DNA of 43,894 nucleotides from assembly GCA_910588215.1 (NCBI GenBank), contig CAJUQJ010000033.1, positions 1 through 43,894 on the forward strand, read 5' to 3'. Below the pieces are notes generated by a model. It saw nothing but the letters and a program-made list of their open reading frames with translations, was not told where the DNA came from and made no database searches. The stretch is from an uncultured Lachnospiraceae bacterium (GTDB taxonomy: Bacteria > Bacillota > Clostridia > Lachnospirales > Lachnospiraceae). Position 1 is the stretch's first letter, and every line of letters begins with the position of its first letter. Made by a program: the position numbers and the translations under genes. Positions 1 to 8,950 of the stretch are shown here, piece by piece.

Positions 1-322
1 TTGCCTGAAAAATCAAGCATTTACGCCAACTATGCAGGTGGGAAAGTTGAGTAAAAAATATATAATATAATAATTTGAAAAATCCTTTCAAATCTCTATT
101 TAAAAGCCAATACCTTCGATTTCTCAGTTTGTAATTCTTAATTTTAATTCCATATTTTGCACCTTGAATCTCTTTAAACAATTCACAAAAATCGCATGGA
201 CAAACCTCATCATTTATCCAAATAATCTTTAAACTTGTTTTCTTGGCATTTGCTAATCTGATAGCTGAACGAATACATCTAATTCTATTTCCCAATCCCA
301 TGTAAGGTATTACTGTAATCAT
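1..322 (-). CDS. Fucosyltransferase-like protein, 3' end outside window
   Basis: The reading frame runs open from an ATG at 322 to the window edge, so only about 107 N-terminal residues are present. A run near the start, PYMGLGNRIRCIRSAIRLA, resembles the nucleotide-binding GLGNR motif at the N-terminus of NodZ/POFUT-like fucosyltransferases; the rest of the visible part is basic and cysteine-containing (CPCDFCELF). An in-frame TGA lies upstream, so ATG 322 is the first ATG; a GGAG sits about 12 nt before it. It is transcribed divergently from the GT2/ABC pair and probably belongs to the same glycan locus. The family call rests on one motif, so the donor sugar and exact family are uncertain. 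Confidence 0.5.
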   Translation of the reverse strand, partial: MITVIPYMGLGNRIRCIRSAIRLANAKKTSLKIIWINDEVCPCDFCELFKEIQGAKYGIKIKNYKLRNRRYWLLNRDLKGFFKLLYYIFFTQLSHLHSWRKCLIFQA

Positions 323-389
323 AATATTGTCTGGCTCCAATACTGAAACATCATAAATATAAAGATGAATCCCTAAAAATCACATCTAT

Positions 390-417
390 AGTATACTATA
401 TTTTTCCTTTTTTACAA
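390..417 (-). promoter_or_regulatory. Predicted promoter of the leftward gene
   Basis: Read on the - strand there is TTGTAA (417-412), a 16-nt spacer and TATACT (395-390), followed about 70 nt later by the ATG at 322. The -10 lies inside the palindrome TATAGTATACTATA. Confidence 0.45.
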
Positions 418-453
418 GCACAAGAAGGCTCCCGCTAATTGTTCCTGTAATGC

Positions 454-481
454 TTGTAAAATATCACATATATAGTATAAT
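454..481 (+). promoter_or_regulatory. Predicted promoter of the GT2-ABC pair
   Basis: TTGTAA (454-459), a 16-nt spacer and TATAAT (476-481) lie about 80 nt before the ATG at 563. The spacing and -35 are the same as in the opposing promoter, and the 17 nt at 464-480 repeat 380-396 with two mismatches. Confidence 0.5.
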
Positions 482-562
482 TGTAATGGCTTGCTTCGAC
501 AAAAACAAGCGCTGTAACCCCTTTACGCCATATTATCTGACTGACACTATAGGAGTTTGAAT

Positions 563-1594
563 ATGAAAGATTTGATATCAATTATTATCCCTGTTTATAA
601 TACCAGTTCTTACCTATATAGTTGCATTCAATCCGTGATAGAGCAAACCTATCAACATTTTGAATTAATTTTGATCGATGATGGCTCAAAGGATACAAGT
701 AAAACTATTTGCACAAAGATGTGCAATCTGGACAAACGGATTCATTTAGTTTCTCAATACCACCAGGGTATTTCTGTTGCAAGAAACAAAGGTATTAAAG
801 CTGCAAAAGGAAACTATCTCTTTTTTCTAGACAGTGACGATATGATTCATCCTTGTCTGCTCGAAGTCCTCCATACCATCTTAGTTAGAACACACGCAAG
901 TTTGGCATCCGCAGAGTATCATTTTATCACAAATGAGGATTCTCAAAAAATAACCAAGCAAAAAACAAAGGATCGGTATTTCAGTGATTATATATATTTA
1001 GATAATCAGTCTTCAATAGACCTGTTTGCACAAGGATACACTAACATGCTTTACGGCATCGGCGGAATCATGATTCGACGGGCCGATGTAAAAAATCAGT
1101 TTTTTGACGAAACATTGACGGTTGGAGAAGATACCAAATTTGTTTATCAGCTTTTGTTACAGGGTGCAGATGTTATTATTCTAAATAAAACCTGGTATTA
1201 CTACAGAAGATATGGAGGTAACAGTTCACAAAAGCGAACGGTCGCATCATGCACCAGTATGTTCAGATGCGAAAGTTACATGCGGGACACCGAATTAAAA
1301 AACAGCAGACATGACAACGCATTGAAACAAGAATTCATTCTTCTTGATCGTATGTGCGAATGGTACATGGCAAGTCGAAAAAATAAAAACCAAAAAATGT
1401 GCAATTATTTGAGAGCATTGGCCAAGAACGAACTTACATCAAAAATCTTCCTACAAAACTGCTGGCAGATAAGGCTTAGATTTGTTCTCGTATTCTATTG
1501 TTTCCCTCTCTACAGCCTATGGCTGATGGTTTCTGGTTTGCACTATAGAATCGTCAATATACTTCTGCCTGCCATTCATCGATCTTTGTTCTGA
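563..1594 (+). CDS. Family 2 glycosyltransferase
   Basis: A GT-A fold glycosyltransferase of about 343 residues. The N-terminal domain shows the usual order: SIIIPVYN strand, ILIDDGS nucleotide-binding motif, GISVARNKG, and FFLDSDD (the metal-binding DXD-type motif). The C-terminal 40 residues are hydrophobic and probably attach the enzyme to the membrane. A TTG two codons upstream also opens the frame, but ATG 563 is preferred because AGGAG at 551-555 is 7 nt before it. The ABC transporter follows after 20 nt, so both are probably cotranscribed; the enzyme would add a sugar to a lipid-linked surface glycan. Donor and acceptor cannot be read from sequence. Confidence 0.85.
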   Translation: MKDLISIIIPVYNTSSYLYSCIQSVIEQTYQHFELILIDDGSKDTSKTICTKMCNLDKRIHLVSQYHQGISVARNKGIKAAKGNYLFFLDSDDMIHPCLLEVLHTILVRTHASLASAEYHFITNEDSQKITKQKTKDRYFSDYIYLDNQSSIDLFAQGYTNMLYGIGGIMIRRADVKNQFFDETLTVGEDTKFVYQLLLQGADVIILNKTWYYYRRYGGNSSQKRTVASCTSMFRCESYMRDTELKNSRHDNALKQEFILLDRMCEWYMASRKNKNQKMCNYLRALAKNELTSKIFLQNCWQIRLRFVLVFYCFPLYSLWLMVSGLHYRIVNILLPAIHRSLF

Positions 1595-1614
1595 TTTTTG
1601 AAAGGAATATCACT

Positions 1615-3315
1615 ATGCTGAAAACATTTTTTTGCTTGACAAGATATTTAGATAAAAAAGGAAAGAAAAGTCTCTACCCTCTCGTCCTGCTTAATATATC
1701 TTACCCATTTATAGATATATTCATTATCTCCATCATCATACCCATAATAAACAATACTGTCCAGCAATCAGACCCAACTGCATTAAGCTTGCCAGTCATT
1801 CTTTTGGGGATTGCTTTTCTTATAAAGGGCGTATATAGTTTATTGATTCATAAGATCTCCTGCAATTTTCTTCGTAATACTACCCATGTCTGGTCGGTAA
1901 AAATATATGAATTGTATACCAAAGAAAATCTACTGGATCATAATCAAAAGTCTGCTATTCAGGCAATGACCGGAATCATGGGTGATACTGAAATCAGTGC
2001 TGCATTCATAATTACAACCATAGGTCTATTTACCCATTCCTTGACGTCGATTGGATATTTCTTTGTAATTGCCTATATTTCCAAATGGAGCGGTATGGCC
2101 GGATGCGTACTAATCGTTGTTCTGACAACTTTGTTAATTTTACATAATCGTAAGCGAATTGAAGAATATGGCAGAAAAAAAAGGGAAAGCGGCATAAAGA
2201 TCAATTCTCAGATTTCAACTGCTTATGGATCGTATAAAGAAATGAGAATTGATTACCGAATGAAGAATCTACTCACAAAATTCCAGCACGCCAGCAAAAT
2301 ACATGCACAGATTCAAAAAGATTATGATTTTACAAATAGCTTTATCAGTATCATACTTCAAAGTGTCATACTGTCGGCACTTTGTTTTCTTCTGGCAGCT
2401 ATGCTGGCAACAGGAATCATTCACCAGGACTTTTTATCCAAATTCGTTGCATATGTTCTCTTTCTCATGCGCATGTTGGCAGAAGCAAATACTGTGATCA
2501 CTTCACTTAACGATTTATACTTCCGCAAAAAATACTGTGAAATGTTTCAATCCAATATGAGCCGTTACCTGATAATGAAAAAAGAAGAACAAAAGACAAT
2601 TGGCTTACGCGAAAAGAATATCACTTTAAACAAAAGTCTCCGCGTAAATAACTTAACCTTTTCCTATCCTGGCGGAGAAAACATCCTCGAAGATGCATCC
2701 ATCGAAATCTTACCCGGAGGTTCCACCGCAATAGTCGGTCTTTCCGGCGCCGGGAAGACCACTTTCCTAGATTTATTATTGGGTCTGCTAAAACCGCAGT
2801 CCGGCCATATCTGGTACGATGACTATGATATTGTTGAAGGCAAAGATACTTCCGGAAAATGTCAGGCTGATTTAGGGCGCATTGTCAGTTACATCCCACA
2901 GACTATTTACCTAAATGGAGAAACTATCCGTAATAATGTCGTTTTTATGGCCGATCAGGAAGAAGGTGACGAATCCAGGATTATAGAATGTTTGAAATAC
3001 TGTCAAATCTGGAATGATATTCAAAAGATGCCGAATGGCATCGATACACTGATCGGTGAAAATGGAATCTCTATATCCGGCGGACAACGCCAGCGTATCG
3101 CACTTGCACGTGCTTTATATAAAAATTATGAAATTTTAGTCATGGATGAAGCTACAGCAGCATTGGATTTTGAAACAGAGTCTGCCGTTATGGATTCCAT
3201 ACGTCAAAATGGTCAAAACAAGACGCTTCTGCTGGTCACTCATCACATGTCCTTAGCCAATGAATGTGAATTTATTTACAAAATTGAAAACAAAAAATTT
3301 GTCCGAATTAAATAG
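1615..3315 (+). CDS. ABC exporter / glycolipid flippase (fused TM-NBD)
   Basis: A 566-residue half-transporter with an N-terminal six-helix membrane domain (about 20-300) and a C-terminal ATPase. The NBD is complete: Walker A GLSGAGKTT near residue 375, Q-loop in SYIPQ, signature ISGGQRQR near 487, Walker B ILVMDEA near 507 with the D-loop ALD, and the switch histidine in VTHH. Length and layout match the MsbA/PglK class that moves lipid-linked oligosaccharides or lipids across the membrane. Its position right after a glycosyltransferase supports a glycan-lipid cargo, but a peptide or drug exporter cannot be excluded. The ribosome site is GAAAGGAA before ATG 1615. It converges on the - strand operon at a shared terminator. 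Confidence 0.85.
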   Translation: MLKTFFCLTRYLDKKGKKSLYPLVLLNISYPFIDIFIISIIIPIINNTVQQSDPTALSLPVILLGIAFLIKGVYSLLIHKISCNFLRNTTHVWSVKIYELYTKENLLDHNQKSAIQAMTGIMGDTEISAAFIITTIGLFTHSLTSIGYFFVIAYISKWSGMAGCVLIVVLTTLLILHNRKRIEEYGRKKRESGIKINSQISTAYGSYKEMRIDYRMKNLLTKFQHASKIHAQIQKDYDFTNSFISIILQSVILSALCFLLAAMLATGIIHQDFLSKFVAYVLFLMRMLAEANTVITSLNDLYFRKKYCEMFQSNMSRYLIMKKEEQKTIGLREKNITLNKSLRVNNLTFSYPGGENILEDASIEILPGGSTAIVGLSGAGKTTFLDLLLGLLKPQSGHIWYDDYDIVEGKDTSGKCQADLGRIVSYIPQTIYLNGETIRNNVVFMADQEEGDESRIIECLKYCQIWNDIQKMPNGIDTLIGENGISISGGQRQRIALARALYKNYEILVMDEATAALDFETESAVMDSIRQNGQNKTLLLVTHHMSLANECEFIYKIENKKFVRIK

Positions 3316-3326
3316 ATATCATATAG

Positions 3327-3354
3327 AAATAAATGATAAATTTATCGTTTATTT
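3327..3354. terminator. Bidirectional terminator between convergent operons
   Basis: AAATAAATGATAAA (3327-3340) is followed directly by TTTATCGTTTATTT (3341-3354), an inverted repeat with one G-U position and A/T-rich outer ends that give a U-run in either transcript. It fills the 44-nt gap between the stops at 3315 (+) and 3360 (-). Confidence 0.6.
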
Positions 3355-3359
3355 CCTGA

Positions 3360-5582
3360 TTAATCAAGTATCGCCAAATTATAGGGCATATTTACATCCT
3401 GTTGAAAAAAATAGCAGACAAAATCATTATCTTCATAATATACATTTAATTCCGATGGATGTCTTTTAGCAAAGTCCTGACACCACTCATATGCCTTCGA
3501 TTCTAGAATTGTCCGTCCATCTATATAAAGCCACCAACTGGCATTTGTATACTTTGACATATCCTCATTTGCTGCATCCGCAGAAATTTCAGTAGCATTT
3601 ACTACAGAATTTCTGCCTTTCGCCAGCCAAGCCGGACCATTAAAAAAGTATTCCTGGCAATACTCAATAGGTCTTTTTTCTACATAAATAAAAACATACT
3701 TTGTCGGAAGCGAATAATACTCATCTTCACAATTCCAAATAAATTCCGAAATCTCTTGGTGTTTACCATACAATTCAACCTGGTGAACCTCATCTATTGG
3801 TGATACAATCGTGTATTCATCCTTTTGAAATTCATTTATAATAGACTCAGTAACCATGGCAACCGCTTCATATCTCATAAGCGAAAATTGTAAATATTCA
3901 TGATAAATTCCAAGCGTATTTATCAGTAAATAAATTCCTCCCGTAAATAGAACCGATCCTATCTGCAAAACTCTATATGTAAACAAGCGGGTACCAACAG
4001 AAAATAAAATATCAGCAGGCATTAACATCACTGCAAGAGTAATCAAATGCCCAGACGGAAAAAATCTATGATCAGGAATGAGTACTGTCAGTCCCAATTC
4101 GGGCGAATTATATGCTATAAAAATCAGTACCGATAAAAAAGACACTAAAATGAAAGGCGGATACCCTGAACTGATCACACTTAAATTTCTGTTTCGCATC
4201 TTCTTATTTATGATACAAAAGCATGCAACTGCAATTGTTATAATAAAAATTCTACGTCCTCTATAGCTTCCATATATAATCAGATACCCTTTCTTATACA
4301 CCGCTTTCAAAAGATATTCCAGTTTTATAATTCCCTTTATAACTTTCTGTCCATTCTCCGGCACTTTCTCAACTACGTCAATATCCTCCATAGTTAATGC
4401 AAATGGATCTATCAACGTTTTTTCCAACTCCGCTTCATATTCTACCTGCAATTCATTTTCAGCTTTGTTGTTGTTTATCATATTTAACCCCCAATAAATA
4501 GAAGGCTCAAACGGAATGCCAGACACTAAGGCGATGATCATCGGCATAACAGCTATAAAAATTCCACTAAATGTCGCTGCTGCCAATGTAGTCAACCGTC
4601 TGAAACAAAATACTTTTTTTAAATTAAATAGAACTACTGAAACACAAATAATAGCTGCCATAATCGTCGCATAATAATGTGTTGCAACAGAAGCTGCTAC
4701 TGATGCTGCAAATATTATAATATTTTCATCCAAATACCCTTTAAAATATTTTCTTTCTATTACACTATATTCTCTATTTTTCAAATACCTGATTAAATAT
4801 AGCCCACATAGAAACTGTGTATGCAGTCCAAACTCCATAGGAAGTGTTCCCTGCAGCCGTGTCATACTGGTAACCGAAAAATCCATTGTCAAATATAATC
4901 CCAACGTAAAAATAGGCGTATATTGCCATCTAAATATTTCTCTCATCAATCCATATGCCGACAAAAGATATACCATTATATGGATACACTGCATAAAATG
5001 CATGATACTATATATTCTTATATCAAATAATGCATATATACAATAAACAAAACAATGCATTGCTTCTGGATATACCCCTTCCGGAAAAATATATCCTTCT
5101 GTCATCTTATTAATCCATCCATGATGAACAAATGTATCATATTGTCCATAGGAAAAAATCTGAAATGATCCATAAGAAATGTAAATCATCCCATATAAAA
5201 TTACAAGAAAAAGAAGAACATATTCTCCCATTCTTGATTTAACGGTTCCCACATTATCCTTAAACCAATTATGAACAACTAGCTTTAACCTTTGTAAAAT
5301 CCCTTTTCCAAATAGATCCCCTTTAATACCACGACAAACAGAAAACAAAAACATACCATAAAACAAGCACTTGATTACCTTTTCATCCAAAATATGAAAA
5401 AAACCAAGCATTAAAACAATCGTATTTACAAGAATAATCTGAATGGTTACACAAAAACTGAATCGAAATATTTTTGACTTTCTTCTCAAATAATTACCAA
5501 AAACTACGGATGGCCAAATAAACATTAAAAATATATATCCTACAAATACTTTTATATATTCCATCACTATATACATTTCCAT
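3360..5582 (-). CDS. Large polytopic membrane protein, GT-C-like, copy A
   Basis: A 740-residue integral membrane protein with many hydrophobic segments and a soluble C-terminal part of about 190 residues. I cannot assign it to a named family. It is a clear paralogue of the 825-residue protein at 11925-14402: they share the N-terminal WPSVVF stretch, a loop with D-x3-HHGWI then FPEGVYPEAMHCF, the segment TIVSP-x-DE, and the C-terminal LESKAY-x-WC and NV-x-YED. A conserved acidic loop after early membrane helices followed by a globular tail is typical of GT-C enzymes that use polyprenyl-phosphate sugars, so glycan polymerase or modifying transferase is my inference. It starts 4 nt after the preceding GT2 stop and is the last gene of its operon. 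Confidence 0.6.
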   Translation of the reverse strand: MEMYIVMEYIKVFVGYIFLMFIWPSVVFGNYLRRKSKIFRFSFCVTIQIILVNTIVLMLGFFHILDEKVIKCLFYGMFLFSVCRGIKGDLFGKGILQRLKLVVHNWFKDNVGTVKSRMGEYVLLFLVILYGMIYISYGSFQIFSYGQYDTFVHHGWINKMTEGYIFPEGVYPEAMHCFVYCIYALFDIRIYSIMHFMQCIHIMVYLLSAYGLMREIFRWQYTPIFTLGLYLTMDFSVTSMTRLQGTLPMEFGLHTQFLCGLYLIRYLKNREYSVIERKYFKGYLDENIIIFAASVAASVATHYYATIMAAIICVSVVLFNLKKVFCFRRLTTLAAATFSGIFIAVMPMIIALVSGIPFEPSIYWGLNMINNNKAENELQVEYEAELEKTLIDPFALTMEDIDVVEKVPENGQKVIKGIIKLEYLLKAVYKKGYLIIYGSYRGRRIFIITIAVACFCIINKKMRNRNLSVISSGYPPFILVSFLSVLIFIAYNSPELGLTVLIPDHRFFPSGHLITLAVMLMPADILFSVGTRLFTYRVLQIGSVLFTGGIYLLINTLGIYHEYLQFSLMRYEAVAMVTESIINEFQKDEYTIVSPIDEVHQVELYGKHQEISEFIWNCEDEYYSLPTKYVFIYVEKRPIEYCQEYFFNGPAWLAKGRNSVVNATEISADAANEDMSKYTNASWWLYIDGRTILESKAYEWCQDFAKRHPSELNVYYEDNDFVCYFFQQDVNMPYNLAILD

Positions 5583-5586
5583 GACA

Positions 5587-6654
5587 CTATCCCCTACAGC
5601 ACCTTTCCTTCAGTTTCCTCCACAAACGAGCCATCATGATCAATAATTTTCTAAATACTAAAATAAGATAGGGTTGCCGCATACTAAAAACTAATACAAA
5701 ACACTTGTCAGCAAAAGACAGACCTTTCAATGGACAAATAAGATAGGTTTTTACCTGCTCCATTTTTTTCTTTAAATGAATCGAAGACCAATAAACAGAT
5801 TTATTAAACTCAAGTTCATAATCTATCACATACCTTAAACTCCTACACTCTTCCCGATTGATCTGACTCTCTATTTTCTCATTTCCTTTACTTAAATATG
5901 TCCGATAGTATTCTGCCACCCTAATGCAATTAGTAAACAAATCCTCATGGTATCTTCGATGCATAGAACTTATACTTGTACGGTCATACGTATACAAAAT
6001 CAACGGAGAAAAAAAAACTTCTTTTGCATAATACATGCACTCATAAGCACATACTGATTCTTCTCCCATGAATAGTGATGTGTCACGGCAATAATGCTCT
6101 AGCAGTAACTCCCGCGAAATAATCTTATCCCAAAGATAATATGAAACAACCGACATCCAATCTTTTTTTCCTCTTGGACACATCATTCTAGAATACACTT
6201 CATGCTCTAGTCGACTCTTTGTATATAATCCAGGTTCAACAAAACTTGAATAAGTTACTGTCTGATTTTCCATAAGCATTCTTGAACCAAAAACAAAGAT
6301 GTCCGGCGCAGATACCTTGTCAAGCACTTGGCTTGCTTCATATAAAAGTGTATTGTCAACCCAATCATCCGCATCCACAAAATATATGTAACGTCCTTTC
6401 GCAAGAAATAACCCAGTATTTCTAGCTGCCGCTGCTCCTGCATTTTCTTTATGAACCACTTTCACTCTGTCATCCTTTTCTGAAAACTGATCACAATACA
6501 AAGATGTCAGATCCTGTGACCCATCATCTATTAATATCAACTCAAAATTCCTATAAGTTTGACATAAGATGCTCTCAATACACCTTCTTATTTCTCTTTC
6601 ATTATTATATGTTGGAACAATAACTGAAAACAAAGGGTCAGACATTTCATTCAT
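5587..6654 (-). CDS. Family 2 glycosyltransferase (paralogue 1)
   Basis: About 355 residues. GT-A motifs are FSVIVPTYNN, LILIDDGSQD, AGAAAARNTG and YFVDADDW (metal site). The C-terminal half has the pattern EESVCAYECMYYAKE and YHEDLF, shared with the GT2 at 7796-8884, so the two are duplicates with a GT4 between them. The open frame begins at a GTG (6660), but ATG 6654 fits AGGAG five nt upstream. A run of nine A (+ strand, 6009-6017) lies inside the gene, a slippage-prone site. Likely a cytoplasmic, membrane-associated enzyme in assembly of the repeat unit; its sugar specificity is unknown. Confidence 0.85.
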   Translation of the reverse strand: MNEMSDPLFSVIVPTYNNEREIRRCIESILCQTYRNFELILIDDGSQDLTSLYCDQFSEKDDRVKVVHKENAGAAAARNTGLFLAKGRYIYFVDADDWVDNTLLYEASQVLDKVSAPDIFVFGSRMLMENQTVTYSSFVEPGLYTKSRLEHEVYSRMMCPRGKKDWMSVVSYYLWDKIISRELLLEHYCRDTSLFMGEESVCAYECMYYAKEVFFSPLILYTYDRTSISSMHRRYHEDLFTNCIRVAEYYRTYLSKGNEKIESQINREECRSLRYVIDYELEFNKSVYWSSIHLKKKMEQVKTYLICPLKGLSFADKCFVLVFSMRQPYLILVFRKLLIMMARLWRKLKERCCRG

Positions 6655-6687
6655 GTCCACTCCTGCCTCACCGTCCTTCTTATATTC

Positions 6688-7754
6688 TTAACAAAAGCAA
6701 CGTTTCCAAGCGCTTAGATAATTTTGCACTACTAAAGAAACTTGAAATTTATCATAATAGCTCTCCACAATTTCCGGATAACATTCCAAAGCTGAAGCAA
6801 TAACAGCAATGCTTTTTTCCACTTCCTCCTCTGGACGAATAAGGTAATCTGATAATTTATCTATTAAAATTTCACCTGGCCCATAGGGACAATCAACCGC
6901 TACAACAGGTGTTCCACAAGTTAACGCTTCTATAAGATTCATAGGAAGTCCTTCTTGTTTTGAACACGAAAGCAGCAACGAAGCGTTCGTAAGCCACTGC
7001 ACTGGATTTTTTTGAAATCCAACAAAAAAACATGATTGCACAGATTATATTCTTTTATCTGTCTTTTCAATTGTTTTTCAAGAGATCCTTTCCCCAAATA
7101 TACCAAATCATACTGTTCAAAAAAACCACCTTTCCAATATAAATCCAGTACCCGCAAAGGATTTTTCACCTCTTCTAAACGTCCCATAAAAAGAATATAA
7201 GGTCTTCCATTTGGAAATTGAAACTCTTTCTCCACTTCAGTTCTTTTAATAACACAAGGATTATATATAGTCATTGTATTTTCAGAATTAATTCCATACT
7301 TATTATTTAGTTCACTCTCCACACCTTTTGAAACGGCTACTACCTTTTTCCGGTTCAAAAAAAGCCTCAATGCTATCCCCGATAACAATGACCCAGATTT
7401 ATCATCCGACTGTCTGCTATGCATAACATAAAAACACTTATTCCTAACTAATGTTAGAGATGCTAAAAATTGAGATGGTTGAACATGTGCAGTGATCAAC
7501 TCATATTTCTTTCCTGAAATAAATGCATTCACTTTTGGAACAGCTTTAATAATATTTAAACATTCTAATGGTTTATCCTTAATTTTAAGTGAAAATATAT
7601 GCATATAACTTGGAATATCATAATCAGGTTCGCTATCAAAGATCGTAACAAATTCACTTTCAATACCTTGTTTATAAAGTTCCTCTGCCATGTTCAAACA
7701 AACCCGCTCTGCACCCCCGCCTACAAACGAATTCAAAAAAAACAATGCTCTCAC
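6688..7754 (-). pseudogene. GT4-type glycosyltransferase, split by a frameshift
   Basis: Two overlapping frames together make one ordinary GT4 enzyme of about 355 residues. The first (from GTG 7754) has the N-terminal VGGGAERVCLNMAEEL and the linker FMGRLEEVKNPLRVL; the second carries SKQEGLPMNLIEALTCG, with the EX7E nucleotide-sugar motif and GTPVVAVD. The frame breaks at a run of seven A (7024-7030; seven T in the mRNA sense): one extra T would restore NHVFFVGFQKNPV. A second run of eight T lies right after the start codon. The gene sits between two related GT2 genes in the same direction. It may be a true inactivation, a phase-variable OFF state, or a sequencing error in the homopolymer. 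Confidence 0.75.
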
Positions 7755-7795
7755 TGATATACTTTACCTCGTCTACTTACTATGTATTATAAACA

Positions 7796-8884
7796 TCAAA
7801 AAAAATCACTTTGCAATATGTGCCTACTAATAAAAAATTTCACGATACGAGAAACAAAACTAACGCCATATTGAAATACCACCCACATTAATAGCATTTT
7901 AAAACATCGATGATTAATCAGAAAAATATATAACCAATATTGTAAAGGTAATCCATCATGTGAGCAAATTGTTTCCTCTCCACATTTTTCTTTTAAAAAT
8001 TTTGCCGAATAACATATAGAATGATAATAATTTATCTCCTGTTGAATGGCTCTCACTACTCCGCGAAATTCAAATGCATTAATCTGAGATTGTATTTGAA
8101 CATCATCCCCTGCATTTAAATATTCTCGAAGATACTCTGCTACTTTTTTATTGTTCTCAAATAAATCAGCATGGTATTTTTTCGTATTAGAAGTAACACT
8201 CATACGATTATAAAAATACATACCTGATTCAGAAAAGAAAATCTTATCTGCATAATATATGCACTCCCACGAGCAAACACTGTCTTCTGCACAAAATAAA
8301 GAAGTATCCCTACAATAGTGTTTCTCCAATAATTCCCGTCGTATTATCTTATCACAAAGAGAACCGGAATCAATTCCGAATTGAATAGACTTCTCAACTT
8401 TACATATTAATCCAGGATATACTTCTCTCTTTAGTTTCTCCTTATCATACAATCCTTCCTTAATGTTTAAGCATCTCTTTACATGCCTTCCATTTTCCAT
8501 AACTTTTACATAACAAAATGAATAAATATCCGGAGAGTATTCTTTATCAAGTTCCTTCCTCGCACTTTCCAATAGTTTCTTAGCTATCCAATCATCTCCA
8601 TCGACATAATACACATACTTACCTTTTGCATATGTAAGTCCTTCATTGCGTGCGCATGCCACACCCCCATTTGAATTTCTTCGTACCACAAAAATCCTCT
8701 CATCTTTATCTGCAAACCAATCGCAAAGTTCCGATGATCCATCTGTCGACCCATCATCCACTATAATCAGTTCAAAATCCGTGCACGACTGCGTGATAAT
8801 GCTGAAAATACACTTCTTTAAATCTTTTATATTATTATATACTGGTACTATAACTGAAAAAAAAGGCGTAATCCTTTCATTCAT
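7796..8884 (-). CDS. Family 2 glycosyltransferase (paralogue 2)
   Basis: About 362 residues from ATG 8884, chosen over an upstream ATG at 8932 because AAGGAGGA lies about 9 nt before it and FFSVIVPVYNN then follows near the N-terminus. Motifs are IIVDDGSTDGS, VACARNEG and YYVDGDDW (metal site). The C-terminal half (AEDSVCSWECIYYAD, KYHADLF) matches the GT2 at 5587-6654. A run of eight A lies within the first 20 codons. Probably a repeat-unit transferase acting in the cytoplasm on a lipid-linked acceptor; the sugar is unknown. The last residues are hydrophobic and basic, as in membrane-associated GT2 enzymes. Confidence 0.85.
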   Translation of the reverse strand: MNERITPFFSVIVPVYNNIKDLKKCIFSIITQSCTDFELIIVDDGSTDGSSELCDWFADKDERIFVVRRNSNGGVACARNEGLTYAKGKYVYYVDGDDWIAKKLLESARKELDKEYSPDIYSFCYVKVMENGRHVKRCLNIKEGLYDKEKLKREVYPGLICKVEKSIQFGIDSGSLCDKIIRRELLEKHYCRDTSLFCAEDSVCSWECIYYADKIFFSESGMYFYNRMSVTSNTKKYHADLFENNKKVAEYLREYLNAGDDVQIQSQINAFEFRGVVRAIQQEINYYHSICYSAKFLKEKCGEETICSHDGLPLQYWLYIFLINHRCFKMLLMWVVFQYGVSFVSRIVKFFISRHILQSDFF

Positions 8885-8950
8885 AATTAATGCTCCTCCT
8901 TCACACAGATGTAGTATGAAAATCGGAAACAATACTTCTTAATAAAAATA

